A stretch of DNA of 64,000 nucleotides, from assembly GCF_002846365.1 (NCBI RefSeq), contig NZ_PJMW01000003.1, forward strand, positions 248,001 to 312,000. Direction: 5' to 3'. The DNA is from Nocardia fluminea (GTDB taxonomy: Bacteria > Actinomycetota > Actinomycetes > Mycobacteriales > Mycobacteriaceae). Below the pieces are notes generated by a model that saw nothing but the letters and a program-made list of their open reading frames with translations, was not told the origin of the DNA and did not search any database. A program made the position numbers and the translations under genes. This document shows, in pieces, positions 25,529 through 33,919 of this stretch; position 1 is the first letter of the stretch, and the number at the start of each line of letters is the position of its first letter.

Positions 25529-26157
25529 GCGGAACCCTGCGCATCGACCGGGTGGTGACTTCCGGGGTGTTCGAACTCGACGGCGGCAGTTGGGAAGTCG
25601 ACAACAACGTGTGGGTCGTCGGTGACGATGACGAGGTCGTCGTCATCGACGCCGCGCACGAGGCGAAGCCGGTAATGGAGTCCATCGCCGGACGCAACGT
25701 CGTCGCGGTGGTGTGCACCCACGGACACAACGACCACGTGACCTTCGCACCGCAGCTCGGCGAAGATGTCTACGCACCGGTGCTGCTCCACCCCGGCGAC
25801 GACCCGCTCTGGCAGCTCACCCACCCGGGCAGCAAGTACTGGTCACTGCACGACCGGCAACGAATCGCGGTGGCGGGCACCGAACTTCACGTCATTCACG
25901 CGCCCGGGCACTCGCCCGGATCGGTATGCCTGCATCTACCCGAGGCGGACGCACTGTTCTCCGACGATACCTTGTTCGCCGGTGGGCCGGGCGCGACGGG
26001 GCGAAGTTTCTCCGATTTCCCCACCATCATCGACTCGCTGCGTGATCGCCTGCTGACGCTGCCCGGCCACACGAGCGTCTACACCGGTCACGGCGAGGCC
26101 ACGACGATCGATGCAGAAGCGCCCCATCTCGAAGAATGGAAAGCACGCGGCTTCTGA
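25525..26157 (+). CDS. Metallo-beta-lactamase-fold hydrolase linked to mscR
   Basis: A 210-residue MBL-fold hydrolase with the binuclear metal motif THGHNDH at about residues 63-69, a later His in APGHSPG and Asp in SDDTLFAG, and a final TGHGE. It starts with GTG 25525 overlapping the mscR stop. Genes of this type commonly follow mscR in actinobacteria, so hydrolysis of an S-acyl (formyl) mycothiol conjugate is a reasonable role. This has not been proved from sequence; a glyoxalase II-like activity is the closest family analogue. Confidence 0.87.
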   Translation: MSGTLRIDRVVTSGVFELDGGSWEVDNNVWVVGDDDEVVVIDAAHEAKPVMESIAGRNVVAVVCTHGHNDHVTFAPQLGEDVYAPVLLHPGDDPLWQLTHPGSKYWSLHDRQRIAVAGTELHVIHAPGHSPGSVCLHLPEADALFSDDTLFAGGPGATGRSFSDFPTIIDSLRDRLLTLPGHTSVYTGHGEATTIDAEAPHLEEWKARGF

Positions 26158-26172
26158 CCCAACCTGGCCTCA

Positions 26173-26201
26173 GCGGCCGCATCCCCAGCGGGTGCGGCCG
26201 C
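26173..26201. terminator. Bidirectional terminator hairpin
   Basis: Nine-base arms GCGGCCGCA and TGCGGCCGC, with extra C/G pairing possible in the loop, lie between two convergent genes. TCTTT follows shortly after on the plus strand. The position and stem strength fit a shared terminator for the MBL gene and the MFS gene. Confidence 0.65.
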
Positions 26202-26210
26202 ACGTAGTCT

Positions 26211-27560
26211 TTACTGCGTAACCGATACGGGATTGGCCGGTGCGACAGCGATGACCGCGCTCGGCCGTACCGGGCGCTGCAGAAAGACCAGTGCCACCGC
26301 GGCCGACAACACCACACCCGCCACGGCGACATACAGCTGCGCGGCCGACCAACCGGCGTCGAGCAGACGTCCGGCTGCCGTCGGAGCCAGGATCGCACCC
26401 GCCCGGCCGACGCCGATCGCCCAGCCGACGCCGGTGCTGCGCATCCGCGCCTCGTACAACGATGGGCTCAGGGTGTACAAACCGGCGATGCAGCCGTTGA
26501 TGAGGCTGCCGACCACCACCCCGAGCACGAAGGCCAGCCCGATGATCGACGTACTGGAAATGAAGACCGCCATGGCCGCGGCGGTGAGAACGGTGAACAC
26601 GAGCAGTACCGTGCGTGCGGTCCAGCGAGTGGCGAGCGCACCGAAGATCACCGAGCCGAGGGTGCCGCCGAGTGCGAGCATCATTCCCGCCGTCGCGCTT
26701 TGGTCCTTGCTCATGCCCGCCGTCTCGAGCAGTGCCGGTGTCCAGGAGTTGATGAAGTAGAAGCCGAACATGGTCGCGAAGAACGCGGTCCACAGCAGAA
26801 GCGTGGGACGGGTGTTGCCGCCCGCGAACAGGTCGGCGACCCGGCCTGCGCGCGGCGTGCCGGCGGCAGGCGCCGGGGGAAGTTCGCTCAGCGGTTCCTG
26901 ACCGATGCGAGCCGCGATGCGGTTGACCCGGCCGAGCACGTCACGCCGCCCACCGGTGAGCAGGTAGTCCACCGACTCCGGCAGCAAGAGCGCCAGCAGC
27001 GCCAGCGCCAGACCGGTGAGGACGGCACCGCAGACGAACACCGCCCGCCAGCCGTACTCGTCGCGTAGGAACACCGCGGCAAGGCCGCCGAGTGTCGCGC
27101 CGAGCCCGTAGCCCGCGGTGTAGAGACCGATGGACAACCCACGCCAGCGCGTGGAGGAATACTCACTGGCGATCACATTGGTGCAGGCCAGGATTCCGCC
27201 GACACCGAGCCCGGTGAGTACGCGCCATACGCCGAGCTGGAGCGCCGAACCGGCGGTCGCGGACATGGCCATGCCGACCGTTGCCATCGCGACCGAGGAG
27301 AGGATCAGCGGGCGGCGGCCGAATTTGTCGGCCAGCGGTGCGAGTACGAGCGCACCGATGGCCATGCCGACCAGGCCGGCACTGAGCAGCACACCGGTTT
27401 GCGCGCTGGAGAGACCGAAGTCGTTGCCGATGCTTTTGGCGGTGAAGGCCAGTGCCATCACGTCGTAGCCGTCGAGCATGTTGAGTACGACGCAGAGTCC
27501 GACGATGAGCCACTGGTAGGCGCTCATCGGTGCCGCGTCTATGCGGGCGCGCAGATCCAT
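26211..27560 (-). CDS. Aromatic acid:H+ symporter (AAHS, MFS superfamily)
   Basis: A 449-residue, twelve-helix MFS transporter of the aromatic acid:H+ symporter family (PcaK/BenK/VanK type). The N-terminal MLDGYDVMALAF motif with the functional Asp in helix 1 and the loop motif DKFGRRPL are intact. It should import vanillate, 4-hydroxybenzoate or protocatechuate using the proton gradient at the plasma membrane. It follows vanAB on the same strand after 56 bases and may be co-transcribed with them. ATG 27560 is chosen because it opens into the typical LRARIDAAPMS leader. A relic of a similar gene lies at 22676-23002. Confidence 0.92.
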   Translation of the reverse strand: MDLRARIDAAPMSAYQWLIVGLCVVLNMLDGYDVMALAFTAKSIGNDFGLSSAQTGVLLSAGLVGMAIGALVLAPLADKFGRRPLILSSVAMATVGMAMSATAGSALQLGVWRVLTGLGVGGILACTNVIASEYSSTRWRGLSIGLYTAGYGLGATLGGLAAVFLRDEYGWRAVFVCGAVLTGLALALLALLLPESVDYLLTGGRRDVLGRVNRIAARIGQEPLSELPPAPAAGTPRAGRVADLFAGGNTRPTLLLWTAFFATMFGFYFINSWTPALLETAGMSKDQSATAGMMLALGGTLGSVIFGALATRWTARTVLLVFTVLTAAAMAVFISSTSIIGLAFVLGVVVGSLINGCIAGLYTLSPSLYEARMRSTGVGWAIGVGRAGAILAPTAAGRLLDAGWSAAQLYVAVAGVVLSAAVALVFLQRPVRPSAVIAVAPANPVSVTQ

Positions 27561-27616
27561 CTGAATTTCTTTCTCGAGGGTGAGACAGGTTGAACGGAGG
27601 CGAGTGCGCGAGGCAC

Positions 27617-28588
27617 TCAGGGCAGGTCGAGGGTCAGCACGCCGGGGCAGGCATCGGCGCGATCGCGCACCACCCGGGAGACGCACGCGCAGAGCATGTG
27701 GGCCCTGGCCTTCTGCGCATCGCTGAAGAACACGTCGCGATGGTCGAGAGCGCCGTGCAGGTCGACGATGCCGACCGTGCACAGACCGCATTCGCCCTTA
27801 CGGCAGTCCGACATCACCTCCGCGCCCGCTCGTTCGAGTGCTTCGAGCAGGGAATCGCCGGTGCGGACGGTGGTCTCGATCCCCAGCCGTGGCACCCGGA
27901 CGGTGAACTCCTCGGTGTCGAACCAGCCACTGTTGCCGAAGGTTTCGTAGCGCAGGTTCGGCAGCGGCAGTTGTGCGGCCAGCCAGCCGCGGCGCACCGC
28001 GTCCATCAGCCGGATGGGTCCGCACATGTACAGTTCCGACTCCGGATCTGCGTCGGCTATGAGGGCCGCGACATCGAGACCGGTGCCCTCGTCGTCGACA
28101 TGCAGGCGTAGCCGACCACCGTGCAGCGCAGTCAATTCCGGCAGGAAGGCCATCGCGGCACGGGTGCGGCCCACGTAGACGAGGGTGTAGTCAGCGCCCA
28201 GCCGCGCCAGCGTTCGAGCCATGCCCGCGATGGCGGTGATCCCGATACCGCCCGCGAGCAGGACATACCGTCGTGCCCCGATCCTGAGCGGGAAGTCCTG
28301 CAGCGGGGCGGTGATGTCGATGGCCGCACCGGGTGTCAGGGCATGCATGAAGGCCGACCCACCGCGCGATGTCGGCGACAGACGAACGCCGAGAGTCACA
28401 CTGGCGCCATCGGTTTCGACGATCGAGTACGACCGCACGGCATCGGGGCCGATCCGCACATCGACATGGGAGCCGGGAGCTTCGCGCACACCGTGTTCGG
28501 CCTGCACGACAATGCGGGCGATGCCGTCGGCGGCGCGGGTGCTGGCGGTGACGATGCCTCGCTGCCAGGTGATCTGATTGCCGGTCAT
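27617..28588 (-). CDS. vanB: Vanillate O-demethylase reductase component
   Basis: A 323-residue iron-sulfur flavoprotein reductase with flavin motif RSYSIVE, nucleotide motif GGIGITAIAG and a C-terminal [2Fe-2S] domain (SDCRKGECGLC plus a final Cys in CACVSR). It passes electrons from NADH to the Rieske oxygenase VanA, whose gene ends one base upstream. The assignment to vanillate rests on the partner oxygenase and the PadR regulator. A related O-demethylase substrate such as isovanillate or veratrate cannot be excluded. Confidence 0.9.
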   Translation of the reverse strand: MTGNQITWQRGIVTASTRAADGIARIVVQAEHGVREAPGSHVDVRIGPDAVRSYSIVETDGASVTLGVRLSPTSRGGSAFMHALTPGAAIDITAPLQDFPLRIGARRYVLLAGGIGITAIAGMARTLARLGADYTLVYVGRTRAAMAFLPELTALHGGRLRLHVDDEGTGLDVAALIADADPESELYMCGPIRLMDAVRRGWLAAQLPLPNLRYETFGNSGWFDTEEFTVRVPRLGIETTVRTGDSLLEALERAGAEVMSDCRKGECGLCTVGIVDLHGALDHRDVFFSDAQKARAHMLCACVSRVVRDRADACPGVLTLDLP

Positions 28589-28589
28589 C

Positions 28590-29687
28590 TCACCGCACCA
28601 CCGTCGCGGCGAGTTGTTCGGCGTCGATCATGCGCTGGATCAGCCTGCGCATCCACATGCCGCCCGCATCGATATTGAGGTTGTAGAACTCGTGATCGGG
28701 GTGAGCGTCGATGCCGCGCTGCTGGGCGGCGAGCATGGCCTCGTCCTCACCGAAGACGCCGTGCACCGCCTCGCGCAATTGCGTGGTGATGAGCTGGCTT
28801 TCGAGCCGATAGTCGCGCATGAACGCCCAGAAGTAGTGGGCACTGCGATCGGTCTCGGGCGTGATGGTGTTCATCACGAAGCCGTTGACGCCCTGACTTC
28901 GATCACCTTCCGGGGCGCCGGTGCCCGCCTTGGCGACACCCACATCGATGCGGATGGTCGAGGGCGCCTGGAACTCGATGATCTGCCACCGGTCGACCCG
29001 GCCCTCGAAATCGGGGAACTTGTCGCGCATGTTCTTGCGCCAGAACGGCGGTGGATCGATGTCGAGCATCCACCGCGTGACGGTGACGGTGCGGTCGTCG
29101 TGGGTCACCGTGAAGTCGGATTCGCTGAGTTCGTCCTGGCCGATGGACGAAGAGTGCACGAATTCCTCGTGGGTCAGGTCCATCAGGTTGTCGAGCACCA
29201 GCGTGTAGTCGGTGTCGACCGCGATGGTGCGTCCGTCACCGGCCCACTCCGGCGAATCCATCTGGAACATATCGGGAATCAGGGCCGGGTCGGCGTGCAT
29301 CGGGTCACCGGTCCACACCCAGACGAAACGATGGCGTTGCTCGATCGGATACGACCGCACCACGGCGCTGGGATTGATGGTTTGCTGGGCCGGCATGAAG
29401 GTGCAACGGCCTGCGGAGTTGTAGCGCAGCCCGTGATACGGACATTGGACTTCGTCCGCACCGACCAGCTTGCCCATCGACAGCGGTGCGAGCCGATGCC
29501 AGCATGCGTCCGCCAACGCGACCGGGCGGCCCGATTCGGTGCGGTAGAGCGCAAGAGATCGGCCGGCGATGCTCCGGGCGAGGATCGACTTCGCGGTGAC
29601 CTCGTGGTCCCACGCCGCGGCGTACCAGGCATTACGCGGGAAGCCGAGGGATTTCGCGGTCGCCCCGGCCGGGCTGGGATTCGTCAT
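28590..29687 (-). CDS. vanA: Vanillate O-demethylase oxygenase component (Rieske)
   Basis: A 365-residue Rieske non-heme iron oxygenase. The Rieske cluster ligands are CWH and CPYH about 20 residues apart (CWHRLAPL, CPYHGL), and the mononuclear iron ligands lie in NLMDLTHEEFVH. It demethylates vanillate to protocatechuate and formaldehyde. Protocatechuate would then enter the pca genes to the right, and formaldehyde would go to MscR on the left. ATG 29687 is preceded by AAAGGT; an upstream start would overlap the operators at 29708-29765. Confidence 0.92.
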   Translation of the reverse strand: MTNPSPAGATAKSLGFPRNAWYAAAWDHEVTAKSILARSIAGRSLALYRTESGRPVALADACWHRLAPLSMGKLVGADEVQCPYHGLRYNSAGRCTFMPAQQTINPSAVVRSYPIEQRHRFVWVWTGDPMHADPALIPDMFQMDSPEWAGDGRTIAVDTDYTLVLDNLMDLTHEEFVHSSSIGQDELSESDFTVTHDDRTVTVTRWMLDIDPPPFWRKNMRDKFPDFEGRVDRWQIIEFQAPSTIRIDVGVAKAGTGAPEGDRSQGVNGFVMNTITPETDRSAHYFWAFMRDYRLESQLITTQLREAVHGVFGEDEAMLAAQQRGIDAHPDHEFYNLNIDAGGMWMRRLIQRMIDAEQLAATVVR

Positions 29688-29707
29688 GAGCGATACCTTT
29701 CGGCAAA

Positions 29708-29765
29708 TAACTATCGCCATAGTTAGTCAGTGGCGTGAGACACACATTAACTATCGATATAGTGA
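29708..29765. promoter_or_regulatory. Two PadR/VanR-type operators in the vanA-padR intergenic region
   Basis: Two copies of the same palindrome: TAACTAT-cgcc-ATAGTTA at 29708-29725 (perfect) and TAACTAT-cgat-ATAGTGA at 29748-29765 (one mismatch). They lie between divergent vanA and the PadR regulator gene, one near each promoter, as expected for a repressor that controls both. The 7-4-7 spacing is like that of known PadR-family operators. Confidence 0.75.
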
Positions 29766-29795
29766 TTGGCAACACCCCATTGCCGAGAGGACATC

Positions 29796-30389
29796 ATGAG
29801 CCTGCGATACGCCCTGCTGGCCCTGCTCACCGCCGAGCCACTGACCGGCTACGACGTGGCCAAGCACTTCAGCGCCTCGGTCGGCCACGTCTGGCACGCG
29901 CCCGATTCGCAGATCTACCCGGAGCTGCGCCGCATGGAGAAAGACGGGCTGCTGGCCGGCGAGGACGTGCGCTGGGGACCCAACAGCACCAAAAAGCGCT
30001 ACCGCATCACCGACGCGGGCATCGACGCGCTACGAGAATGGATGAATACCCCCCTCGACTACGCCCCTGGCCGCGACGCCCCCCATATGCAGGCCGCCTA
30101 CCTGGAATGGGCGGAACCCGAACGGGCACGCGAGCACATGCGCCGCCATATCTCGTACCACCGCGACCAAGTCGAGCAGTGGACGGCTACTCGCGCGGCG
30201 ATACTGGACCGCAGCAACGCGACCATCGCCAAACGGCTCCAGTGCTACCCCGAGGCCGATCACGAGCGCATCATCGCCTATAAGGCGTTCGCCTACGACG
30301 GTCTGATCGCGCGCGCGGAGGCTGAGATCACTTGGGCCGAGCAAGGTCTCGAACTGATCGACAAGATTTCGCCCTCCCTGGGGGCCTGA
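29796..30389 (+). CDS. vanR: PadR-family regulator, probable vanillate repressor
   Basis: A 197-residue PadR regulator. The winged helix occupies residues 1 to about 85 (LTGYDVAKHF, then YPELRRMEKDGLL and KKRYRITDAG), followed by a helical C-terminal dimerisation domain (vigorous-growth-family helix rich in Trp and Arg). It is divergent from vanA with two matching operators between them. In Corynebacterium glutamicum the vanillate genes are repressed by a PadR-type VanR released by vanillate, which supports the same role here. ATG 29796 follows GAGAGGAC. Confidence 0.85.
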   Translation: MSLRYALLALLTAEPLTGYDVAKHFSASVGHVWHAPDSQIYPELRRMEKDGLLAGEDVRWGPNSTKKRYRITDAGIDALREWMNTPLDYAPGRDAPHMQAAYLEWAEPERAREHMRRHISYHRDQVEQWTATRAAILDRSNATIAKRLQCYPEADHERIIAYKAFAYDGLIARAEAEITWAEQGLELIDKISPSLGA

Positions 30390-30407
30390 CCTGACCGGGA
30401 TGTATCG

Positions 30408-30424
30408 TCGGCCGGGCCGGCCGA
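30408..30424. terminator. Possible terminator between convergent vanR and pobA
   Basis: TCGGCCGG and CCGGCCGA around a single G form a perfect stem between two convergent genes. The one-base centre means that a real hairpin would lose a few pairs to form a loop. There is no T-run, so termination is only suggested by position. Confidence 0.35.
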
Positions 30425-30478
30425 GCGAAGCGTCTGATCAGCGAACGAACACGCAGAAACCCCGATCGCTTGTGGTCG

Positions 30479-31672
30479 TTACCGGCGTTCGGGCCAGCCC
30501 GTGTAGGCCTCGGCGAGGAAGGTCGAGCCTGCCGCCGAGTCGGTCACCGACGCCAACTCCCCTTCTTGCCTGCGCAGATCGAACGGCGTGGCGCCGGGCA
30601 GCGTGTGCAACATGGTGGTCATCCAGTAGGAGAAGTGCTGAGCTTTCCAAACGCGGCGCAGGGCGCGCTCGCCGTAGGTCGCCAGGGGCGCGAGGCTGCC
30701 TGCCGCGAGCGCGCGTTCCAATTCCTCGGCGAGCACCCGCACATCGGCGAGCGCCAGGTTGAGCCCTTTCGCGCCGGTCGGCGGGACGGTGTGCGCGGCG
30801 TCGCCGGCGAGGATCAGCCTGCCGTAGTGCATGGGGTCCTGGACAAAGCTGCGGAACGGCAGCACGGACTTGGCCGTGATCGGACCCTGCGCAAGGGTAT
30901 AGCCGTTGGCGCCGACGCGCGCTTGCAGCTCGGTCCAGATCCGGTCATCGGACCAGTCGTCGATGTTCTCCGCAGGGTCGCACTGGAAGTACATGCGCTG
31001 CAACGTTTCTGTGCGCTGACTGATCAAAGCGAATCCGCGCGGGGAATGGTTGTAGATGAGCTCCGGCGCGCTCGGCGGAGCCTGCGCGAGAATCCCGAAC
31101 CACGCGAAGGGGTACTCGCGGAAGTACTGGTTGCGCCGGTCGGCGGGCACTTCGTGGCGACACAGGCTGCGGGAGCCATCCGCGCCGACGAGAAAATCGG
31201 CGCGGATCTCGTGGGCGGTCCCGTCGGCGTCGGTGAACCGCAGGACCGGGGAATCGGTGGTCAGATCGCCGACCGAGACGTCGGTGACGCCGAACCGGAC
31301 ATCTCCCCCGTCGCGCTGCCTGGCGTCGGCGAGGTCGATGAAGACATCGGTCTGCGGGTAGAGCTGGGTCGACGCGCCGACCAGACCGTGGAAGTCGATC
31401 CGGTGACCGCCGCCCCCGAAGGCCAGCTCGATTCCGTCGTGGCGGTAGCCGTCGCGGTGCACCCGGTCGGAGACGCCGCTGTCGACGAGCAGGTCCACCG
31501 AGTCCTGTTCGAGAATGCCCGCGCGCTGGGTCTGTTCGATCTCGCGGCGTCCGCGCACATCCACTGCCACCGAGTCGATCCCGGCGAGGGCGAGAAGATG
31601 GGAGAGCAGAAGACCGGCGGGGCCCGCGCCGACGATGGCGATCTGGGTCCGGCTCTGGGTGCGTAACGACAT
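30479..31672 (-). CDS. pobA: 4-hydroxybenzoate 3-monooxygenase
   Basis: A 397-residue flavoprotein matching PobA across its length: FAD motif GAGPAGLLL near residue 14, the DG motif FLVGADGSRS, LIYNHSPRGFAL around the substrate site, and the second FAD motif ILAGDAAHTVPPTGAKG. It hydroxylates 4-hydroxybenzoate to protocatechuate with NAD(P)H and O2. The product feeds the pca genes directly to the right. It lies downstream of pcaR on the same strand, with its own copy of the pcaR-region operator at 31718-31732, 46 bases before the start. Confidence 0.94.
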   Translation of the reverse strand: MSLRTQSRTQIAIVGAGPAGLLLSHLLALAGIDSVAVDVRGRREIEQTQRAGILEQDSVDLLVDSGVSDRVHRDGYRHDGIELAFGGGGHRIDFHGLVGASTQLYPQTDVFIDLADARQRDGGDVRFGVTDVSVGDLTTDSPVLRFTDADGTAHEIRADFLVGADGSRSLCRHEVPADRRNQYFREYPFAWFGILAQAPPSAPELIYNHSPRGFALISQRTETLQRMYFQCDPAENIDDWSDDRIWTELQARVGANGYTLAQGPITAKSVLPFRSFVQDPMHYGRLILAGDAAHTVPPTGAKGLNLALADVRVLAEELERALAAGSLAPLATYGERALRRVWKAQHFSYWMTTMLHTLPGATPFDLRRQEGELASVTDSAAGSTFLAEAYTGWPERR

Positions 31673-31717
31673 GGCCGAGATTCTGGGTCCGCACCCTGGA
31701 CCGCGGCCATGCCCGGA

Positions 31718-31732
31718 TTCCGCCCAGTGAAA
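31718..31732. promoter_or_regulatory. Candidate PcaR operator upstream of pobA
   Basis: TTCCGCCCAGTGAAA, differing at one base from the site at 32511-32525 in the pcaR-pcaH promoter. It lies between the pcaR stop and the pobA start. The repeat of a 15-base sequence at the two promoters of one regulon is good evidence for a shared regulator. Confidence 0.65.
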
Positions 31733-31738
31733 GCGAAG

Positions 31739-32500
31739 TCAGTCGGTGAGTGGGCCCGGCACGCTGCGCCCGATGCCGCGCGCGGCGACCTGCAACGCGC
31801 TGACCAGCCGCGCCTGATCACGATCGAGACTGGGCACCACGACTCCCAGCGCCGCTACCACCTCTCCGCCCGCGCGGATCGGGACGGCCACCGAGCAGGC
31901 GCCGAGGCTCATCTCCTCGACCGTGGTGGCGTAGTCGTCCTCGCGCACCCGATCGAGTTGGCGGCTCAGCGCGCCCGGCTGCGAGATCGTGTACCGGGTG
32001 ATCCTGGCCAGATCACCGAACACCGCCGACTGGACCTCTGACGGCGCGTGCGCCAACAGCACCTTGCCCACAGCCGTCGCGTGCAGCGGCAGTCGCGAAC
32101 CGATCGTGCTGACCACCGGCACCGAAGCATGACCCGAAAGCCGATCGACGTAGAGCACCCGCACCCCGTCGCGTACCGCCAGATGCACCGTCGCCAGCGT
32201 CGCACCGTAGAGATCGTGCAGGTACGGCGAGGCGATCTGGCGCAGGCCCGACTGCACAGGGGCGAGCAGCCCGATGTCCCACAGCCTGCGCCCGATCACA
32301 TAGTTCCCGGACTCGGTCCGGCTCAGCGCACCCCAGGCGACAAGCTCACCGACCAGCCTGTGTGCGGTCGGCACCGGCAGCTCCGCGCGGGCTGCGAGCT
32401 CGGTCAGGGTGAGCCGGCGGTGACGCTGGTCGAAGGCGGCGAGGATCGCCAGCGCGCGGCTGGTCACCGAATGGCCCTGCCGGGTGGAATTGCCTGCCAT
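31739..32500 (-). CDS. pcaR: IclR-family regulator of the protocatechuate genes
   Basis: A 253-residue IclR regulator. The winged helix (LTLTELAARAELPVPTAHRL) is at about residues 30-50 and the effector domain contains CSVAVPIRAGGEVVAALGVVV. It is divergent from pcaH and upstream of pobA, and identical operator sequences lie at both promoters. PcaR/PobR-type IclR proteins control these genes in many bacteria with protocatechuate, 4-hydroxybenzoate or beta-ketoadipate as effector. Which effector acts here cannot be told from sequence. ATG 32500 opens close to the winged helix. Confidence 0.87.
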   Translation of the reverse strand: MAGNSTRQGHSVTSRALAILAAFDQRHRRLTLTELAARAELPVPTAHRLVGELVAWGALSRTESGNYVIGRRLWDIGLLAPVQSGLRQIASPYLHDLYGATLATVHLAVRDGVRVLYVDRLSGHASVPVVSTIGSRLPLHATAVGKVLLAHAPSEVQSAVFGDLARITRYTISQPGALSRQLDRVREDDYATTVEEMSLGACSVAVPIRAGGEVVAALGVVVPSLDRDQARLVSALQVAARGIGRSVPGPLTD

Positions 32501-32509
32501 CAGAACAGC

Positions 32510-32526
32510 CTTCCGCCCAGTGGAAG
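32510..32526. promoter_or_regulatory. Candidate PcaR operator in the pcaR-pcaH intergenic region
   Basis: CTTCC and GGAAG flank a 7-base spacer (GCCCAGT), giving a 17-base inverted repeat 10 bases upstream of pcaR and 44 bases upstream of pcaH. Its core recurs upstream of pobA at 31718-31732. Confidence 0.68.
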
Positions 32527-32569
32527 TAGACGCAAGTCAAGACCTGAGGGCCGGGCTTATGGTTCGGCC

Positions 32570-33358
32570 GTGACCCAGACCCAGCAGCCGCCCCTCGCGC
32601 CGCTGACCAGCCCGGATTCGGCATCGGCGAGCCAAGCCGAGATCAATGCCGAGATGGCCGCGATCAGCGCGAAGCACATCGGGGCCGCCGAAACCCAGCC
32701 GCGCCTGGACTATTCGCCCTACCGCAGCAGCCTGCTGCGGCACCCGACGAAGGATCCGCACCACGCCGACCCGGAAACCGTCGAACTGTTCGCGCCGGTG
32801 TTCGGTCACCGCGACGTCGCACGGCTGGAGTCGGATCTGACCATCCAGGACGGCGGCGAACCCCTCGGTGAGCGGATCGTAGTGACCGGGCAGGTGCTCG
32901 ACGGCGACGGTCGTCCGGTCCGCAACCAGCTCGTGGAGATCTGGCAGGCCAACGCCGCAGGCCGCTACATCCACCAACGCGACCAGCACCCGGCACCGCT
33001 GGACCCGAATTTCACCGGCGTCGGCCGCACCCTCACCGACGACCAGGGCAACTACAGCTTCACCACGATCAAGCCCGGCCCCTACCCGTGGAAGAACCAT
33101 CACAACGCGTGGCGACCCGCGCACATCCACTTCTCGCTGTTCGGCACCGATTTCACCCAGCGCCTGATCACCCAGATGTACTTTCCCGGCGACCCGCTGT
33201 TCGCCCTCGACCCGATCTACCAGTCGATCATCGATCCGGCTGCTCGCTCCCGGCTCGTCGCGACCTATGACCACGAGGTGACCCGCCACGAGTGGGCCAC
33301 CGGCTACCGCTGGGACATCGTGCTCACCGGTAGCCATCGCACCCCGACGGAGGCTTGA
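32570..33358 (+). CDS. pcaH: Protocatechuate 3,4-dioxygenase beta subunit
   Basis: A 262-residue intradiol dioxygenase beta chain. The ferric ligands are visible as Tyr in GRYIHQ, Tyr in PGPYPWKN and the His pair in RPAHIHFS. It carries the active site of the alpha/beta dioxygenase that opens protocatechuate to 3-carboxy-cis,cis-muconate. The GTG start at 32570 is chosen because the typical N-terminal leader before INAEMAAISAKH begins there; an earlier in-frame start would overlap pcaR. The ribosome site is weak. It is the first gene of the seven-gene operon pcaHGBLFIJ. Confidence 0.93.
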   Translation: MTQTQQPPLAPLTSPDSASASQAEINAEMAAISAKHIGAAETQPRLDYSPYRSSLLRHPTKDPHHADPETVELFAPVFGHRDVARLESDLTIQDGGEPLGERIVVTGQVLDGDGRPVRNQLVEIWQANAAGRYIHQRDQHPAPLDPNFTGVGRTLTDDQGNYSFTTIKPGPYPWKNHHNAWRPAHIHFSLFGTDFTQRLITQMYFPGDPLFALDPIYQSIIDPAARSRLVATYDHEVTRHEWATGYRWDIVLTGSHRTPTEA

Positions 33359-33361
33359 GCA

Positions 33362-33919
33362 ATGAGCGCACTCGCACCGACACCAGGCCAGACCGTCGGC
33401 CCGTTCTTCGGCTACGCCCTGCCCTTCGACGGCGGCGCCGAACTGATACCCGCCGGTCGTCCGGGGGCAATTCGCTTGCACGGCACCGTCTTCGACGGCG
33501 CCGGAGTCCCGGTTCCCGATGCCATCGTCGAGCTGTGGCAGGCCGACGAGACCGGGTCGGTGCCACAGGTCGAGGGGTCACGGGCCCGCGACGGCTGGAC
33601 CTTCACCGGCTTCGGTCGCGCCCCCGTCGACGACACCGGCCATTACAGCTTCACCACGCTGCGCCCCGGCCCGACCGAGCCGCACCGCGCCCCGTTCTTC
33701 GCGATCACCGTCTTCGCGCGCGGGCTCATGCACCGCCTGTTCACCCGGGCCTACCTGCCGCTCGATCCCGATACCGCGGCCGCCGACCCACTGCTGTCCA
33801 CGGTGGCCGAGGACCGGCGCGCGACCCTGATCAGCCGCCCCGATGAGCACGGCTTCGTCTTCGATATCAGACTGCAGGGACCCGGCGAGACCGTCTTCGT
33901 CGAATACGGAGCGCGCTGA
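33362..33919 (+). CDS. pcaG: Protocatechuate 3,4-dioxygenase alpha subunit
   Basis: A 185-residue alpha chain of protocatechuate 3,4-dioxygenase. It has the TPGQTVGPFFGYAL opening and the IVELWQAD and GHYSFTTLRPG segments of intradiol dioxygenases, but not the full iron ligand set, as is usual for PcaG. It forms the substrate-pocket partner of PcaH. The gene starts three bases after pcaH and its stop overlaps the pcaB start (TGATG). Confidence 0.94.
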   Translation: MSALAPTPGQTVGPFFGYALPFDGGAELIPAGRPGAIRLHGTVFDGAGVPVPDAIVELWQADETGSVPQVEGSRARDGWTFTGFGRAPVDDTGHYSFTTLRPGPTEPHRAPFFAITVFARGLMHRLFTRAYLPLDPDTAAADPLLSTVAEDRRATLISRPDEHGFVFDIRLQGPGETVFVEYGAR

